Below the pieces are notes generated by a model that saw nothing but the letters and a program-made list of their open reading frames with translations, was not told where the DNA came from and did no database searches. Shown here piece by piece: positions 49,187-61,100 of a DNA stretch of 64,000 nt. The stretch comes from Cristatella mucedo (lineage: Eukaryota; Bryozoa; Phylactolaemata; Cristatellidae): the NCBI GenBank assembly GCA_009760855.2, contig WPIO01000006.1, positions 4,045,001 to 4,109,000 on the forward strand. The letters run 5' to 3'. Every line of letters begins with the position of its first letter. The stretch's first letter is position 1. The translations under genes were made by a program, and so were the position numbers.

Positions 49187-49920
49187 TTGTCTGGAACGTT
49201 AAACATGAGTGGAAATATCATTAAGAGTTTAGCTGATCCAGTAGATGCTGCAGGTGCAGTCAACCAAAGGTATGTGATTATAAATTATGAACCTAAAGTT
49301 AGCAGAGGTACTACCGCTGATTTAGATTTGGATACGATTAATCATCGTTTGATTATTTATTCGAATTCAGTAGATCCTAGCGATGGTGCGACGAAACATT
49401 ATGCGGATACAAAAGGTTCCATCAATGAAGATGCTATAATTAGTGGTAACCTATACGTTGAAGGCACGTTAGTTATTAATGATGATCCTGCCTGTGGTTC
49501 AGATTCTCCCAACTTTGTATTTATCAATACTTACTTTGTCGCTAAACTAGATGATAAGATGACTGGTACTCTAAATATGAGTCACAATATGATAAGGATT
49601 ACATGATATTACTCACCATTCAATCGCGTTTCCCTTTGCAGCAAATGTAAAGCGCCTAGAAAGAGATTGAGTTCTCTGAGGGCGCTTTATCAAGTGCATT
49701 ATTATTATTATTACACAATATCCCGATCCAAACGAGATGGTGTTAGATTAGGCTATCTACACAAACTATTAGATGGAAATGCTAAAGTAGCAAGCTTTAG
49801 TGGATATAATGATAGTAGCTTTATGAATCTACAAGCAGGACCAATAGGATGGGTAACGCAAATGCTAATATCTCAAATGCAGGATTTGTTATTGTCACAT
49901 GCTATCAGCTACTAGGTCAA
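49187..49920 (+). pseudogene. Tail-fibre-like protein pseudogene, split by a LINE tail
   Basis: The frame from 49187 contains repeated fibre motifs: SGTLNMSGNIIKSLADPVDA followed by GAVNQRYV, then SVDPSDGATKHYAD, then MTGTLNMSHNMIRIT. The form GxLxMxGNxIxxLxDPxDxxDAxxxxYV is typical of trimeric fibre and appendage proteins of phages and some eukaryotic dsDNA viruses. At 49605 the frame is interrupted by a 110-bp LINE tail. Similar sequence resumes at about 49716 (NIPDPNE, then in a second frame DGVRLGYLHKLLDGNAK). The insertion plus frameshifts make it non-functional. Confidence 0.5.
49606..49716 (+). mobile_element. Short LINE 3' tail inserted in the fibre-like pseudogene
   Basis: atgatattactcaccattca, then ttgcagcaaatgtaaagcgc, aaagagattgagttctctga and gggcgctttatc, ending in (ATT)n. 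It shows an ideal hairpin: AAAGCGCC at 49649-49656 pairs with GGCGCTTT at 49681-49688, with an inner AGAGA/TCTCT stem. attaca occurs on both sides and may be the target duplication. Confidence 0.8.
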
Positions 49921-50044
49921 CTATCTGGGTGGCTTTTAATGTTATACCCCTATTAAGTTATTAGCGAACTAAAATTGCCTGAATCTACAACTTATGAAGT
50001 CTCACACTGAGTGATGTAAAAATTTTTCACGTAGTGTCGGTGAA

Positions 50045-50170
50045 CATGGAGATGTAAAAAGCTAGCGTTAGAGCTGCTTAGGCTATGGGTGCCCTACACA
50101 CAACTCTTCTGCACAACACACATAATCTTGGTGGCTTTGTGAAGTTATAAACGGAGATACATTACAATTT
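50045..50170 (+). repeat. Dispersed repeat family R3
   Basis: gagctgcttaggctatgggt, then acataatcttggtggctttg, tgaagttataaacggagata and cattacaatttacat. Matches 43920-44075. Confidence 0.55.
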
Positions 50171-50819
50171 ACATACTTGAGATTTATTGTTACATTGTTA
50201 ATATTATTTATTGTTGCATATTGATGCATTACATTGTATTCAGTAACAGCAAGCATGCAAATTCGCCAGAAGCTGCAGGAAGACGACTACATCAGCAGCT
50301 GACAGCTTCTGCCGAGCTAGAGAGTTGAGGCTGAACGTGCTACGAACACTGAGCAATCGATCGACGTTGGAGGTGATGGTGTCAGCCGTAAAATCGTCAT
50401 CAGTAGCATCCATTCCTGCACCGGAAGTGACGCCTGCAGCTGCCGGGGCTCGACGCCCTAGGCAGCTCTAGGGAGAGAGCTGCAGCAGTCACTGCAGGCA
50501 GATTTTGCATGCATTCGGGCAGGTGAGCCGTTAGGATTCAGTACTCGGAGCTTGCTCAAAGATTTAGCATACATTGTACATTGAGCGATCAGCTCGCGAG
50601 AGTAGGAGACTGTGACAATTGTATTGACCAACCAAGGCATAGCTGTTCTGCCGGCAGCTTGGCTATGATGAGCTGTTAGCCCCGAGGCAGGCGATTCACC
50701 GGAATTTGTTAAAATGGCAGGGGAGCTATATGAGACTATACGCGCACTGTTGAACGCGAGGGGTTGCAGCTCTACAAGTTGAAGTAAAAAGTTTATCTTT
50801 GTATGTACGAGGAAACGGC

Positions 50820-51085
50820 TGCATAAGCAGCAGAGCCGTGGCAGCAGAGCCACAGAGCAGCAACAGCAGAGCAGCAGTCAGGGCCGCACTAACAGAGTAG
50901 AAACAGCAACAGCAGCGTAGCAGCAGGGTAGCAGCAGCAGAGCAGCAGATAAAGCATCACCAACAAAGTGGCAGCAGCAGCAGCAGATAGAGCAGCAACA
51001 GCAGACCAGCAGAAGCAGAGACATTCCAATAGAGCAACAGCACAGCAGCAGCAGCAGCAGAATCAGGAGAAGAAGCAGCAGAAGT
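50820..51085. repeat. CAG/AGC-rich interrupted trinucleotide repeat
   Basis: About 265 bp dominated by cagcag and caacag words with irregular interruptions. The reverse strand reads as leucine/cysteine-rich frames by composition alone. Confidence 0.8.
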
Positions 51086-51309
51086 TTGAAACTTTGAGCT
51101 CCACCCCCTTTGCTCCTACTCCTCGATGTCGCTCGGTGCATGCATAGACGCCTGTAACTGTGTGTGTCTACGCATAGAGATAGCCACTGCTTCACATATA
51201 ACCTCTAGGCTTGTTGTCTCTATGAATGGCTTTAAGCCATTGGGTGACTACCAAAGAGCACCACTTTCCCTAAGCAGCGCAGATGGTGGCGATGAGGCAT
51301 GTCTGCATA

Positions 51310-51440
51310 CGCCATCGTGTGGCCCAGGGGTAAAGTTGGTATTTGCCTTTGACGACAGACGTCGTGGACCCCGTGTCATATGTGAAGCGCCTGCATTAAC
51401 ATCAAGTTCTCTCAGGATGCTATACAAATGAATTATCTGT
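51310..51440 (+). mobile_element. tRNA-derived SINE, family SINE-2, degraded
   Basis: Head gtgtggcccaggggtaaagt, then tgacgacagacgtcgtggac in the B-box region, body atatgtgaagcgcctgcatt, then catcaagttctctcaggatg and ctatacaaatgaattat. Plus-orientation copy of the family at 46948. Confidence 0.6.
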
Positions 51441-53035
51441 ATAGGCTTTGTACGATCTGGCTCGTGAAATGAATTGAGCCACGAGCAATTGAGTGGCACC
51501 CAGCAGTAAGCCAGTCCGAAACAGCTGGCTCTATGACAGCCTGTGCATGAAATCCACTCAACCGGAGCAGACTCAAGAACACATTGTCTATTACGAATGT
51601 CGCATGGTGGAAGACTGCAGGTGCAATACATCTCAAGCTAATAACCCATTCCAAATAATTAAGTGAGAAGAATTCTGCTCCAAAAGGCGGCAAATTGTAG
51701 ACACGGTATAACCAAAGGCTGCAATATTTCACGGGTTGTTTACTTAGCCCGATATTTATTTGACTATACTTGAGTATCGAGCTTTTGAAAGTTCGTTTAG
51801 ATAGCAAGGTTTATGCTTTTAATGATCGGGCTGCCGCTGCTCAAAAAGCATTGTTGAAATCCCTACGCATAGAGCCCGATGTGTTAATCCCAGTTAATCA
51901 CTACTGAAGAGTGCCGAAACTATATCAAGAGGCCTACTCATAAAGGAACACACTCGAACGGTTAACCTTAATGAGAGCTATCGCCACGGATGACAAAAAC
52001 TGGCTTCGATTGAATATAGTCACTGCCGAGCGATCCGCCTGGGCAAGCTGAATCTCTTGAGCTGCCGTTGCCATGCCTCCCTCTGCTCCCAGAGCTCCCT
52101 CGGCCAGACTCTCGGAGACGACGGCTCAGCGAATCCGAATTAGCTGGACGAGCCAGGCGATCGTCGCGCCGAAGGGGCCGTCACTGTGCCGTATATCTAC
52201 GGAAAAAGCACGAATGCAGCAGAGTGCAAGGGCTCGATGAGGGTGGGTCGCCGGCTTCGCGAAGCAGCTGGAGCACTGGACCGCCCATCAAGCTCTTAGG
52301 GGGCAACGACCTCCAAACCGGCCTTGGCTTTTCCGAAGCGCCTCGACGTAGTAACGGTAAGCCACCTTATTAAGCCCGCGGACTGAGAGGTAGGGCATAC
52401 GATTTCGCAGAGGCTAGGCGCTCCGGCTCCACCGATCTCCGGAAGTTCACTGCCGCAGCCCAGGGCCAGGCAGCTGAAGACCAGCAGGAGCCGCCATAAG
52501 AAAGACGAGGAAGCCCCGTGGAGCTGCCCAACGCCAGGGCGGCTCGCTGTGCCTAGCCACCCCGACCGCTGCAGTCAGAGTGGTGGAGAGGGGAGGGAAG
52601 AGCAGGAGAGGGAAGGGCAGGAAAGAGGAGGGGGAGGGGAAAGAAGCATGGGGAGAGGAGAGGAGTGTAGTTTGGTTTGCCGTCGCCCACAGCATAGAAA
52701 TGCCAGCCGACGAGCAGCAGCACCAACTTATTCCACGATGCACGGAATTGGGGGAAGCGCTGCTGCAGTTTCTGCCGTCTGCGGTTCAGGAACGCTGCGC
52801 CCTGATTCGTTATCGTTGAAACTTACGCCTGGCAATAGGAGCGCTGCGCTCCGATTGGCTAGTCAAAGTCGGGAGGGCCCTCCAGTTTAGTACCAGTAGC
52901 CGACAACGTTCAGGCGAAGCACTGTCGTAGGCTGGGGTATGCATTATCGCAACACGATCTCAATACGTACCACATCGAGTGTCGCAGCCCACTCATACAC
53001 CGATCAGGGACAGTGCCATCGATTAAACTAAACCA

Positions 53036-53270
53036 CAGTGAGTGAGGAGAGAGAAGAGCAGGGTAGAGTGATGAGAGAAGACCGGAGGGTAGAAGAGGAA
53101 CACGGAAGAGCCAAGGGGAGCGAAAGGAAGGGAGGGGAGAAGAGGGGAAAAGAGGGGAGGGTGATAAGAGAAGATGGGTAAAGAAGGAAAGGTGACGGGT
53201 GTAAGGGGAGGAGAGGTGAGGTGAGTCTAAGGGGAGGAGAGGTGAAGAGTGTGCAGGAGTGAGAGCGAGG
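53036..53270. repeat. Polypurine tract
   Basis: About 230 bp of almost uninterrupted A/G-rich sequence (gaggagagagaagagcaggg and similar). It can form triplex DNA in principle. No gene context. Confidence 0.7.
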
Positions 53271-53349
53271 TCATATTTTAGGAAGCTGTCGACACTGGTA
53301 CTTAAAAATGGGAGACCAGTGAACTTGAGAAACTGAATGAGCGTTTGAT

Positions 53350-53490
53350 CAGCCGTTCTCAACCTGTGGGTCGCGACCCCTTTGGGTGTTCACAGGGGTC
53401 GCCTAAAATCATCAGAAAACACGCATTTCCACATTTTTCACACAATCATTTTATGGTTGAGGGTCACCACAACATGAGGAACTGATTAAT
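53350..53490 (+). mobile_element. SPIN-like hAT MITE, right end lost
   Basis: Starts cagccgttctcaacctgtgg, then gtcgcgacccctttgggtgt, ggggtcgcctaaaatcatca, ttttatggttgagggtcacc and acaacatgaggaactgatta. After that it stops matching, so the right terminal repeat is missing. The internal part resembles the classic SPIN sequence more closely than the copy at 32199. Confidence 0.8.
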
Positions 53491-53579
53491 CCCGCATACA
53501 CTATTACGCGTCCTCAGGATAGACCGTAGAGTTGCCGCTCACAGGCTCACAATCACGTCTGGATGGCCAGAGCACGTGT

Positions 53580-54030
53580 AGCTTAATCTACTCCCCCACC
53601 AGGTCAAGCATTGTACCACCTGCTTTTCGGAATCTGTTTACCTATAGCTCGTACAAACCTCAAATCCTTTGGAGACCGTGCATATAGTTGGTATGCTCCC
53701 AAAGCCTGGAATTCACTCCCAACTTTCGTCACGACATTCCCTGACTTGAACACATTAAAAAAATTGAAAACACACCTATTCATGACAGCCTTTAGTGAGT
53801 CCCTGTGATTCGTCCTTTATGTGCTTATGCGTGCTGACCCTGTGCCTGCTGCCACTAACACACTTGCATGCTGACAATGTGCATGTTAATCATGTTCTTT
53901 ATCAAGCATGATACCATTCACCTTTCGATCGTGTTTCCTTTGCAGCAGATCTAAAGCACCTAGAAAGAGACTGAGTTCTCTGAGGACGCTTAATCAAGTG
54001 TATTATTATTATTATTATTATTATTATTAG
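53580..54030 (+). mobile_element. LINE C-terminal region and 3' tail
   Basis: A coding remnant TNLKSFGDRAYSWYAPKAWN followed by SLPTFVTTFPDL and LKTHLFMTAFSESL, then gtgctgaccctgtgcctgct, cctagaaagagactgagttc, tctgaggacgcttaatcaag and a (TTA)n run. Same family as 36690-37055. Confidence 0.8.
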
Positions 54031-55800
54031 CTGCACTCATCCAATGAGGGCAGGTTTCGTGCAACGATCAAACGAGGTTACGTACGTTTACATAAAAATT
54101 CATGGTGACAGCACTCTACTCTTTCCTGTAGCCTGCAGCGCCATCTTAGATAGAGCAAAAGACTACGCGAAACCAATTTAAGTTTACATGGCTAGCTCAG
54201 TAGCCGATACAGCTGGCTGCAATTTAAAGGCCATGCAAACGTTAATACTGCTGCGTACCTCCTGCCCAGTTTACACATAACCTGCTGGCATTCGTTAACG
54301 ATAAAAACACTGAAAACTTTGGGTTCAAGCAGATAAGTGCACCCCTTTCTGAGACCACTGTATCGTGTGGCTAGGAGTGCTAGCTAGGAGTACTATATCG
54401 CCGCCAGCGCTGTATCGTGGCTTTAGCAGATCGCATTCAATCTATCGCATGGCTCTGACCGAATCGCCCCTGCTACCGATCTGCACCTGCGCCAGTGCCA
54501 CCCACCGCTTCCCGCGGCGGCGCACTCGGTGGGTGGCACTTTCGTGCTGCACTCACGCTGGCACTCGCGGCCAGTGAAGCCCGGAAGCGCCCTGCGGTGC
54601 GTGCGCTTGCGGGCTGGCAACGAAATCAGTCGGCACGCCCTCAACCTCATCATGGATCCGCCAATAGTATGGCTCAGCTTACTCAGGTAACTAGTACGCA
54701 TGCGCGGCGCCGAGGGGAGCCCGTCTGCTTGCCCCGGCGAATCAACCCAGCCCGGGTCAACGGCGGGGACGTGACGCCGAACATCTGGGTGGTCTTTAGC
54801 CGTCTAGCTCCGTAGCTGTCGCTGGAGTGCTGAGTGTCTTCTTTTTTTCGTCTGACGTTGCCCAGCTGCTTATAAGAACCTCAAATTCACTGAGCGGGTG
54901 CATGCACACTGCACAGCAGGCCAGCTACCGACCAGGGGCCAGGCTGGTCGCCTCCGGCGAGCAAGTTTCCTGACCAAAGTTGACATCGCCGATCAAGGTA
55001 GAAATATTCAAATTTCTGGACACAGCTGACGTGTCGCAGCACAATGCGGCCGTGAGAGAAAATAAAATAAACATGACATCACGTACGGCCTAGATCTTTG
55101 TAGGGATGATGGCTCGAATGAAGGAGGAGCTCCAGCCAATGACGCGACAACGCAAAGCGACAGCCTTACGCGACCAAAGCAGCCCAGCAACAATAATTCG
55201 TCACATCCAAGCCGTGCGATAACGTGAGCGGGAAACGGAAACGCAAACTGTGGGCAGCTGCAACACCATCCACCAGACGATCGTAACTTAAGATGAGGCC
55301 AATTTGCTTCAACATTCTCAAAAATGTGTTTTCCTAAACTAAAAGAAGAGAAAAGCATCACATAATCTTCTCCCGTCAAAGTGATCCTGAGTGGGCGAAG
55401 GTAAGTAATTTATTAACGGGTAACATCCCAAGTTCCTTACTTACCCGGAGGGCCACTGGATGAGGCCATTTTGATGAAAAGCTGCAGGGACGTCGGTCAG
55501 CCATCCCGGTAAATCGAAAGAGCGAGGCGACATCCGAGGTAATCAGTGCCATTTTCTAGATACGCCTGCTTCTGTGGCATTTGTGTCACCGCTTCTTGAG
55601 AACGCGGGAATTCCTGACGCACGAAGCTCTCGAACTGCGGCGAGTTGCTAGAAAAGGGCTCGCTCCCGTGTACTTTGTGACGCGAACCCGACGTTTTGCG
55701 GCGGCTCACAGCCAGCTAGAGCTGCTCTGAGTCAATAACTGACGTTATTGCGAACGCCGTTCAGCCGGAGGGACGACCAAGTCACGACACTATTACGGCT
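54031..55800. other. Mixed unique DNA; GC-rich hairpin near 54500
   Basis: No conserved protein is recognised. An inverted repeat with 14-bp perfect arms (agtgccacccaccg at 54494-54507, complement at 54527-54540) flanks a 19-base GC-rich loop. Confidence 0.5.
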
Positions 55801-56093
55801 TCTCGCCGCACCGGGTTGGGCGGTCCGCGGCTGAGCTTACCTAGCCGCAATAGTCAGATCTACAGTGCGACGTTGCGCGTTTCATTCGCAGAGCTGCTCG
55901 CGCGCTTTCTCGCCAATTCTCGCCCGGCTGTAATAGCTAAGAGCGCTCGCAGCAATCTCGTTGATTGTTGGTTGCGAACAAACTCCCTGCTTCCATTCGT
56001 CCTCCTGCATCCGGTTTGAAATTTGCCACTGCTATTCGCCGTTCAGCTTTTCGTCGTTAGCAAAATAATGATACTTGTGTAATATATTTTTAG

Positions 56094-56216
56094 GGCACTC
56101 CGACTGAGAAGACATTTGGTCCTCTGAAAAATCAGCTTGCCTCTTCAATGGTGAAGATGAGTATTTTTCGTGCGTGCTTGACCGGCGACCTTTCGGGTTG
56201 CACACTGTTGTATCCG
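56094..56216 (+). other. Candidate internal exon, unidentified
   Basis: Flanked by a good acceptor (aatatatttttag) and a good donor (gtaagc). It is exactly 123 nt and open in one phase-0 frame beginning GTPTEKTFGPLKNQ. It follows a CpG-containing stretch (about 55700-55990) that could be a promoter. I do not recognise the protein and found no convincing neighbouring exons, so this is tentative. Confidence 0.2.
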
Positions 56217-57224
56217 GTAAGCTTGCCTAGTTATTCTACATAAAGGCTTCGTCTTGTGGTCCAATAATAGCAACTCAAAGTTAGTATAATGTTAGCAAAA
56301 CTGCTAGGAAACTTAGTAAGTGATTATGCTCTAAAAATTGATTTAATTAATTGACATTGGCTAACTGCAGACACTAAGCTGGCATCCCCGCGGGCGTTCA
56401 CCATAGACATTCGGAGATTTCCCGAGAGCACCTGCTGGTGGGGGGAGAACTCCGCATTGCCTCATTTTAGAGGATAATCAAAGCTGACTATCAAATGTAA
56501 TGCTATTTTAGTGCTTTCAAAGCTCTGATTCATGCAAATACAATATCGTTATTAACCCCTAAATCTTAAATGATTTTGAACCCCATTGTGTGTGAGCATG
56601 TGCTGCTGCTGCTGTCAGCATCATTTCCGGCCATCGTCACTGAGCGAATTTCTGCCGCCGACTTTTGGGCTGCTGCCGCCTCGCATCTCCCTCTTGAGGG
56701 ACGCGACGAGATAATAGTGCTTGGCTGTTGGTGGGAGACGTGGCTGATTCGTGCAAAGTGGCTTATCTCCCTTTATTGAGCTCATTTTGGTAGGTAAAGA
56801 CTAAGTTTTAATCTGGCAGTCAGCAGCAATCAAAGCACGCCTCCATATACTAGCACGGCCAGCCACTCTACTATGATTATCGGATACATAATTGGTAAAT
56901 AATCAAGCTTATACTCGTCGGAGGCATTTTTCTGCCAGTAATGTCCGGATAAATGGGATTTTATCGATGGTTTGAACTCGTGCACTGATTGAAGGTACTT
57001 TGAAGGTACTTGATTTAGTGATTTAGTGAAGCAACACACAACCTTAAAATGTACATCTACTGATTGAGGTAGCAGGTATTTCAATGAATTGCTTTGTGTA
57101 TAGTTTCAAGCTCCAATAGGGCAACCAGGTTGGTTTGTATTAGATTCTATAATCGTGAATTTTATTATTTTTTGAAAATAACTCCTGTTAATTAATGGGA
57201 ATTTTAGTAAAATACTTACAATCT
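56217..57224. other. No recognisable gene
   Basis: A 69-codon plus-strand frame at 56570-56779 has no recognisable motif. The rest is AT-rich and featureless. Confidence 0.45.
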
Positions 57225-57400
57225 CGGCATCATACGACTGCGACTTGTATCCCAACTTGTTGAACCTTGGTAGATCGAGATACACGAGTGAAGTTTGTTG
57301 AGCGCATTTTTGTAACTTGTATACAGCTTTATTATTGTACGTTCTTCCTTGTAAAATCCGTTACTCGGCTAATACGTATCGGAGGAAAGTTTGAAATTCA
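57225..57400 (+). repeat. Dispersed repeat family R4
   Basis: gtagatcgagat, gtaacttgtatac, ttgtaaaatcc, ctcggctaa and gaaatt blocks match 31690-31865 in order and spacing. Class unknown. Confidence 0.55.
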
Positions 57401-58124
57401 AGTTCGGTTCTACTTGTGTTTTATACGACTCTAGAAAAGATTTCGGTTGGATACATGTTGCTGTGCACGTTATCAAACGTCCTGGAGCTTCCTTTTCCGT
57501 AATCGTTGACGTACAGCCAAATACATCAAATCCATTCACCTTGACCTCTGTCGGATGAAGCAAGTGCCTTACCAATTCCCCCAAACAAGGGTCTCAGTAA
57601 GGAAACAGCAGCAGTCATCCTCATAGGGGCTAGGAGTTAAGATGAAAACAACCAGGACTTTACTGCTTAACGTTTTGATTTTTCTTAACATAACCCTTGG
57701 GGTAAATAAATATCAGCTACCGAGGAGATTATGAAAAACGACAAATTTCATTCGATTGTCTTAATTTCTAACAGCAGCCTGTCTGACGAACGTGGCATTT
57801 GTAGACGTGTGCATTAATGTATCTCCCTTTGCAACTCCACAATACCACGATTACTGTCGGTGTTACCCGAAACCTTTACGCGTCTGCAACTCCATGCAAC
57901 GTTAGTTTGTCCGTACCTTATATGATCATTTATTTTTAAGTTTCAACGATGTATCAAGTTTCAGTCGTTCTGTTTGCGAAAATAGCCGATATTTCCTCGC
58001 TTCATCGAAGATTTCGTAGCTGTTAGGAACACCTCTCGGAAGTTGTCAAAGTTGCCTTGGACAGCTTCGTGTACACTTGGTAGAAACGGTGACCAAGACT
58101 GTCAAATGTTGAGTTGACCATGGC
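57401..58124. other. Unassigned DNA before the satellite array
   Basis: Includes an inverted R3 fragment near 57805-57850 (tgtatctccctttgcaactc). No gene is recognised. Confidence 0.45.
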
Positions 58125-61100
58125 TGACTAACATGATCACCCAGCTGGTCTAGCGAGCTGATTCTAATGCTGCACACCATGCATCTGGTCTCGTTTGATT
58201 TATGGGCCGCTTTACCGTTCTCGTCTCTAAAGCATCTACTTACCAAAACCAGACACGTGGCATCTTAAGCAGCTGATGCCATTGTTCGAAATTCTTTGGT
58301 TGGTCACTGGTTTGGTATAAGAATGTGAAGCCAGAGATGTTTTGAACGGTGAAGAACTTGCCTTCCCACTCTGTTCAGCGTTTCAGTGCCGAGCCCGTCA
58401 CGACCGAGTGTGTGTGGCTTCTTTTGCGAGCCACTATTGTTTTCTTAGCACTCTTACATAGCTTCCGAGTGAGTCATGAACGGTGCTGGTCGAGTGAGCT
58501 GAATCTAATGCTGCACACCATGCCTCTGGTCTCGTCTGATTTATGGGCCGCTTTACTGTTCTCGTCTCTACAACATTTACTTACCAAAACCAGACACGTG
58601 GCATCTTCAGCAGCTGATGCAATTGTTGGAATCTCTTTGGTTGGTCACTGGTTTGGGATAAGAATGTGAAGCCAGAGATGTCTTGAACGGTGAAGAACTT
58701 GCCTTCCCACTGTGTTCAGCGTTTCAATGCCGAGCCCGTCACGACCGAGTGTGTGTGGCTTCTTTTGCTAGCCACTATTGTTTTCTTAGCACTCTTACAT
58801 AGCTTCCGAGTGAGTCATGAACGGTGCTGGTCGAGTGAGCTGAATCTAATGCTGCACACCATGCATCTGGTCTCGTTTGATTCATGGGCCGCTTTACCGT
58901 TCTCGTCTCTACAACATTTACTTACCAAAACCAGACACGTGGCATCTTCAGCAGCTGATGCAATTGTTGGAATCTCTTTGGTTGGTCACTGGTTTGGGAT
59001 AAGAATGTGAAGCCAGAGATGTCTTGAACGGTGAAGAACTTGCCTTCCCACTGTGTTCAGCGTTTCAGTGCCGAGCCCGTCACGACCGAGTGTGTGTGGC
59101 TTCTTTTGCGAGCCACTATTGTTTTCTTAGCACTCTTACATAGCTTCCGAGTGAGTCATGAACGGTGCCGGTCGAGTGAGCTGAATCTAATGCTGCACAC
59201 CATGCATCTGGTCTCGTTTGATTCATGGGCCGCTTTACCGTTCTCGTCTCTAAAGCATCTACTTACCAAAACCAGACACGTGGCATCTTCAGCAGCTGAT
59301 GCAATTGTTGGAATCTCTTTGGTTGGTCACTGGTTTGGGATAAGAATGTGAAGCCAGAGATGTCTTGAACGGTGAAGAACTTGCCTTCCCACTGTGTTCA
59401 GCGTTTCAGTGCCGAGCCCGTCACGACCGAGTGTGTGTGGCTTCTTTTACGAGCAACTATTGTTTTCTTAGCACTCTTACATAGCTTCCGAGTGAGTCAT
59501 GAACGGTGCTGGTCGAGTGAGCTGAATCTAATGCTGCACACCATGCATCTGGACTCGTTTGATTCATGGGCCGCTTTACCGTTCTCGTCTCTAAAGCATC
59601 TACTTACCAAAACCAGACACGTGGCATCTTCAGCAGCTGATGCAATTGTTGGAATCTCTTTGGTTGGTCACTGGTTTGGGATAAGAATGTGAAGCCAGAG
59701 ATGTCTTGAACGGTGAAGAACTTGCCTTCCCACTGTGTTCAGCGTTTCAATGCCGAGCCCGTCACGACCGAGTGTGTGTGGCTTCTTTTGCGAGACATCA
59801 TTGTTTTCTTAGCACTCTTACATAGCTTCCGAGTGAGTCATGAACGGTGCTGGTCGAGTGAGCTGAATCTAATGCTGCACACCATGCATCTGGTCTCGTC
59901 TGATTTATGGGCCGCTTTACCGTTCTCGTCTCTACAACATTTACTTACCAAAACCGGACACGTGGCATCTTCAGCAGCTGATGCAATTGTTGGAATCTCT
60001 TTGGTTGGTCACTGGTTTGGGATAAGAATGTGAAGCCAGAGATGTCTTGAACGGTGAAGAACTTGCCTTCCCACTCTGTTCAGCGTTTCAGTGCCGAGCC
60101 CGTCACGACCGAGTGTGTGTGGCTTCTTTTGCGAGCCACTATTGTTTTCTTAGCACTCTTACATAGCTTCCGAGTGAGTCATGAACGGTGCTGGTCGAGT
60201 GAGCTGAATCTAATGCTGCACACCATGCATCTGGTCTCGTCTGATTTATGGGCCGCTTTACCGTTCTCGTCTCTAAAGCATCTACTTACCAAAACCAGAC
60301 ACGTGGCATCTTCAGCAGCTGATGCAATTGTTGGAATCTCTTTGGTTGGTCACTGGTTTGGGATAAGAATGTGAAGCCAGAGATGTCTTGAACGGTGAAG
60401 AACTTGCCTTCCCACTGTGTTCAGCGTTTCAGTGCCGAGCCCGTCACGACCGAGTGTGTGTGGCTTCTTTTGCGAGCCACTATTGTTTTCTTAGCACTCT
60501 TACATAGCTTCCGAGTGAGTCATGAACGGTGCTGGTCGAGTGAGCTGAATCTAATGCTGCACACCATGCATCTGGTCTCGTCTGATTTATGGGCCGCTTT
60601 ACCGTCTCGTCTCTACAACATTTACTTACCAAAACCGGACACGTGGCATCTTCAGCAGCTGATGCAATTGTTGGAATCTCTTTGGTTGGTCACTGGTTTG
60701 GGATAAGAATGTGAAGCCAGAGATGTCTTGAACGGTGAAGAACTTGCCTTCCCACTGTGTTCAGCGTTTCAATGCCGAGCCCGTCACGACCGAGTGTGTG
60801 TGGCTTTTTTTACGAGCCACTATTGTTTTCTTAGCACTCTTACATAGCTTCCGAGTGAGTCATGAACGGTGCTGGTCGAGTGAGCTGAATCTAATGCTGC
60901 ACACCATGCATCTGGTCTCGTCTGATTTATGGGCCGCTTTACCGTTCTCGTCTCTAAAGCATCTACTTACCAAAACCAGACACGTGGCATCTTCAGCAGC
61001 TGATGCAATTGTTGGAATCTCTTTGGTTGGTCACTGGTTTGGGATAAGAATGTGAAGCCAGAGATGTCTTGAACGGTGAAGAACTTGTCTTCTTACTGTG

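Larger units (their letters stand above)
50171..53345. other. Low-complexity and unassigned DNA
   Basis: Includes a CAG/AGC-rich stretch (50820-51085) and purine-rich tracts (52570-52660, 53036-53270). Open frames here appear to be composition effects; no conserved protein is recognised. Confidence 0.5.

Noticed and set aside
50878-51195. Leu/Cys-rich membrane protein on the minus strand
   Set aside because: It is the reverse translation of an interrupted CAG repeat.
55449-55520. A first coding exon on the minus strand (tcaaaATGGCC, ending at a strong gtaagt donor)
   Set aside because: Joining it to the next acceptor at about 55382 gives an immediate stop in that frame; the other phases lack a start codon or recognisable protein.
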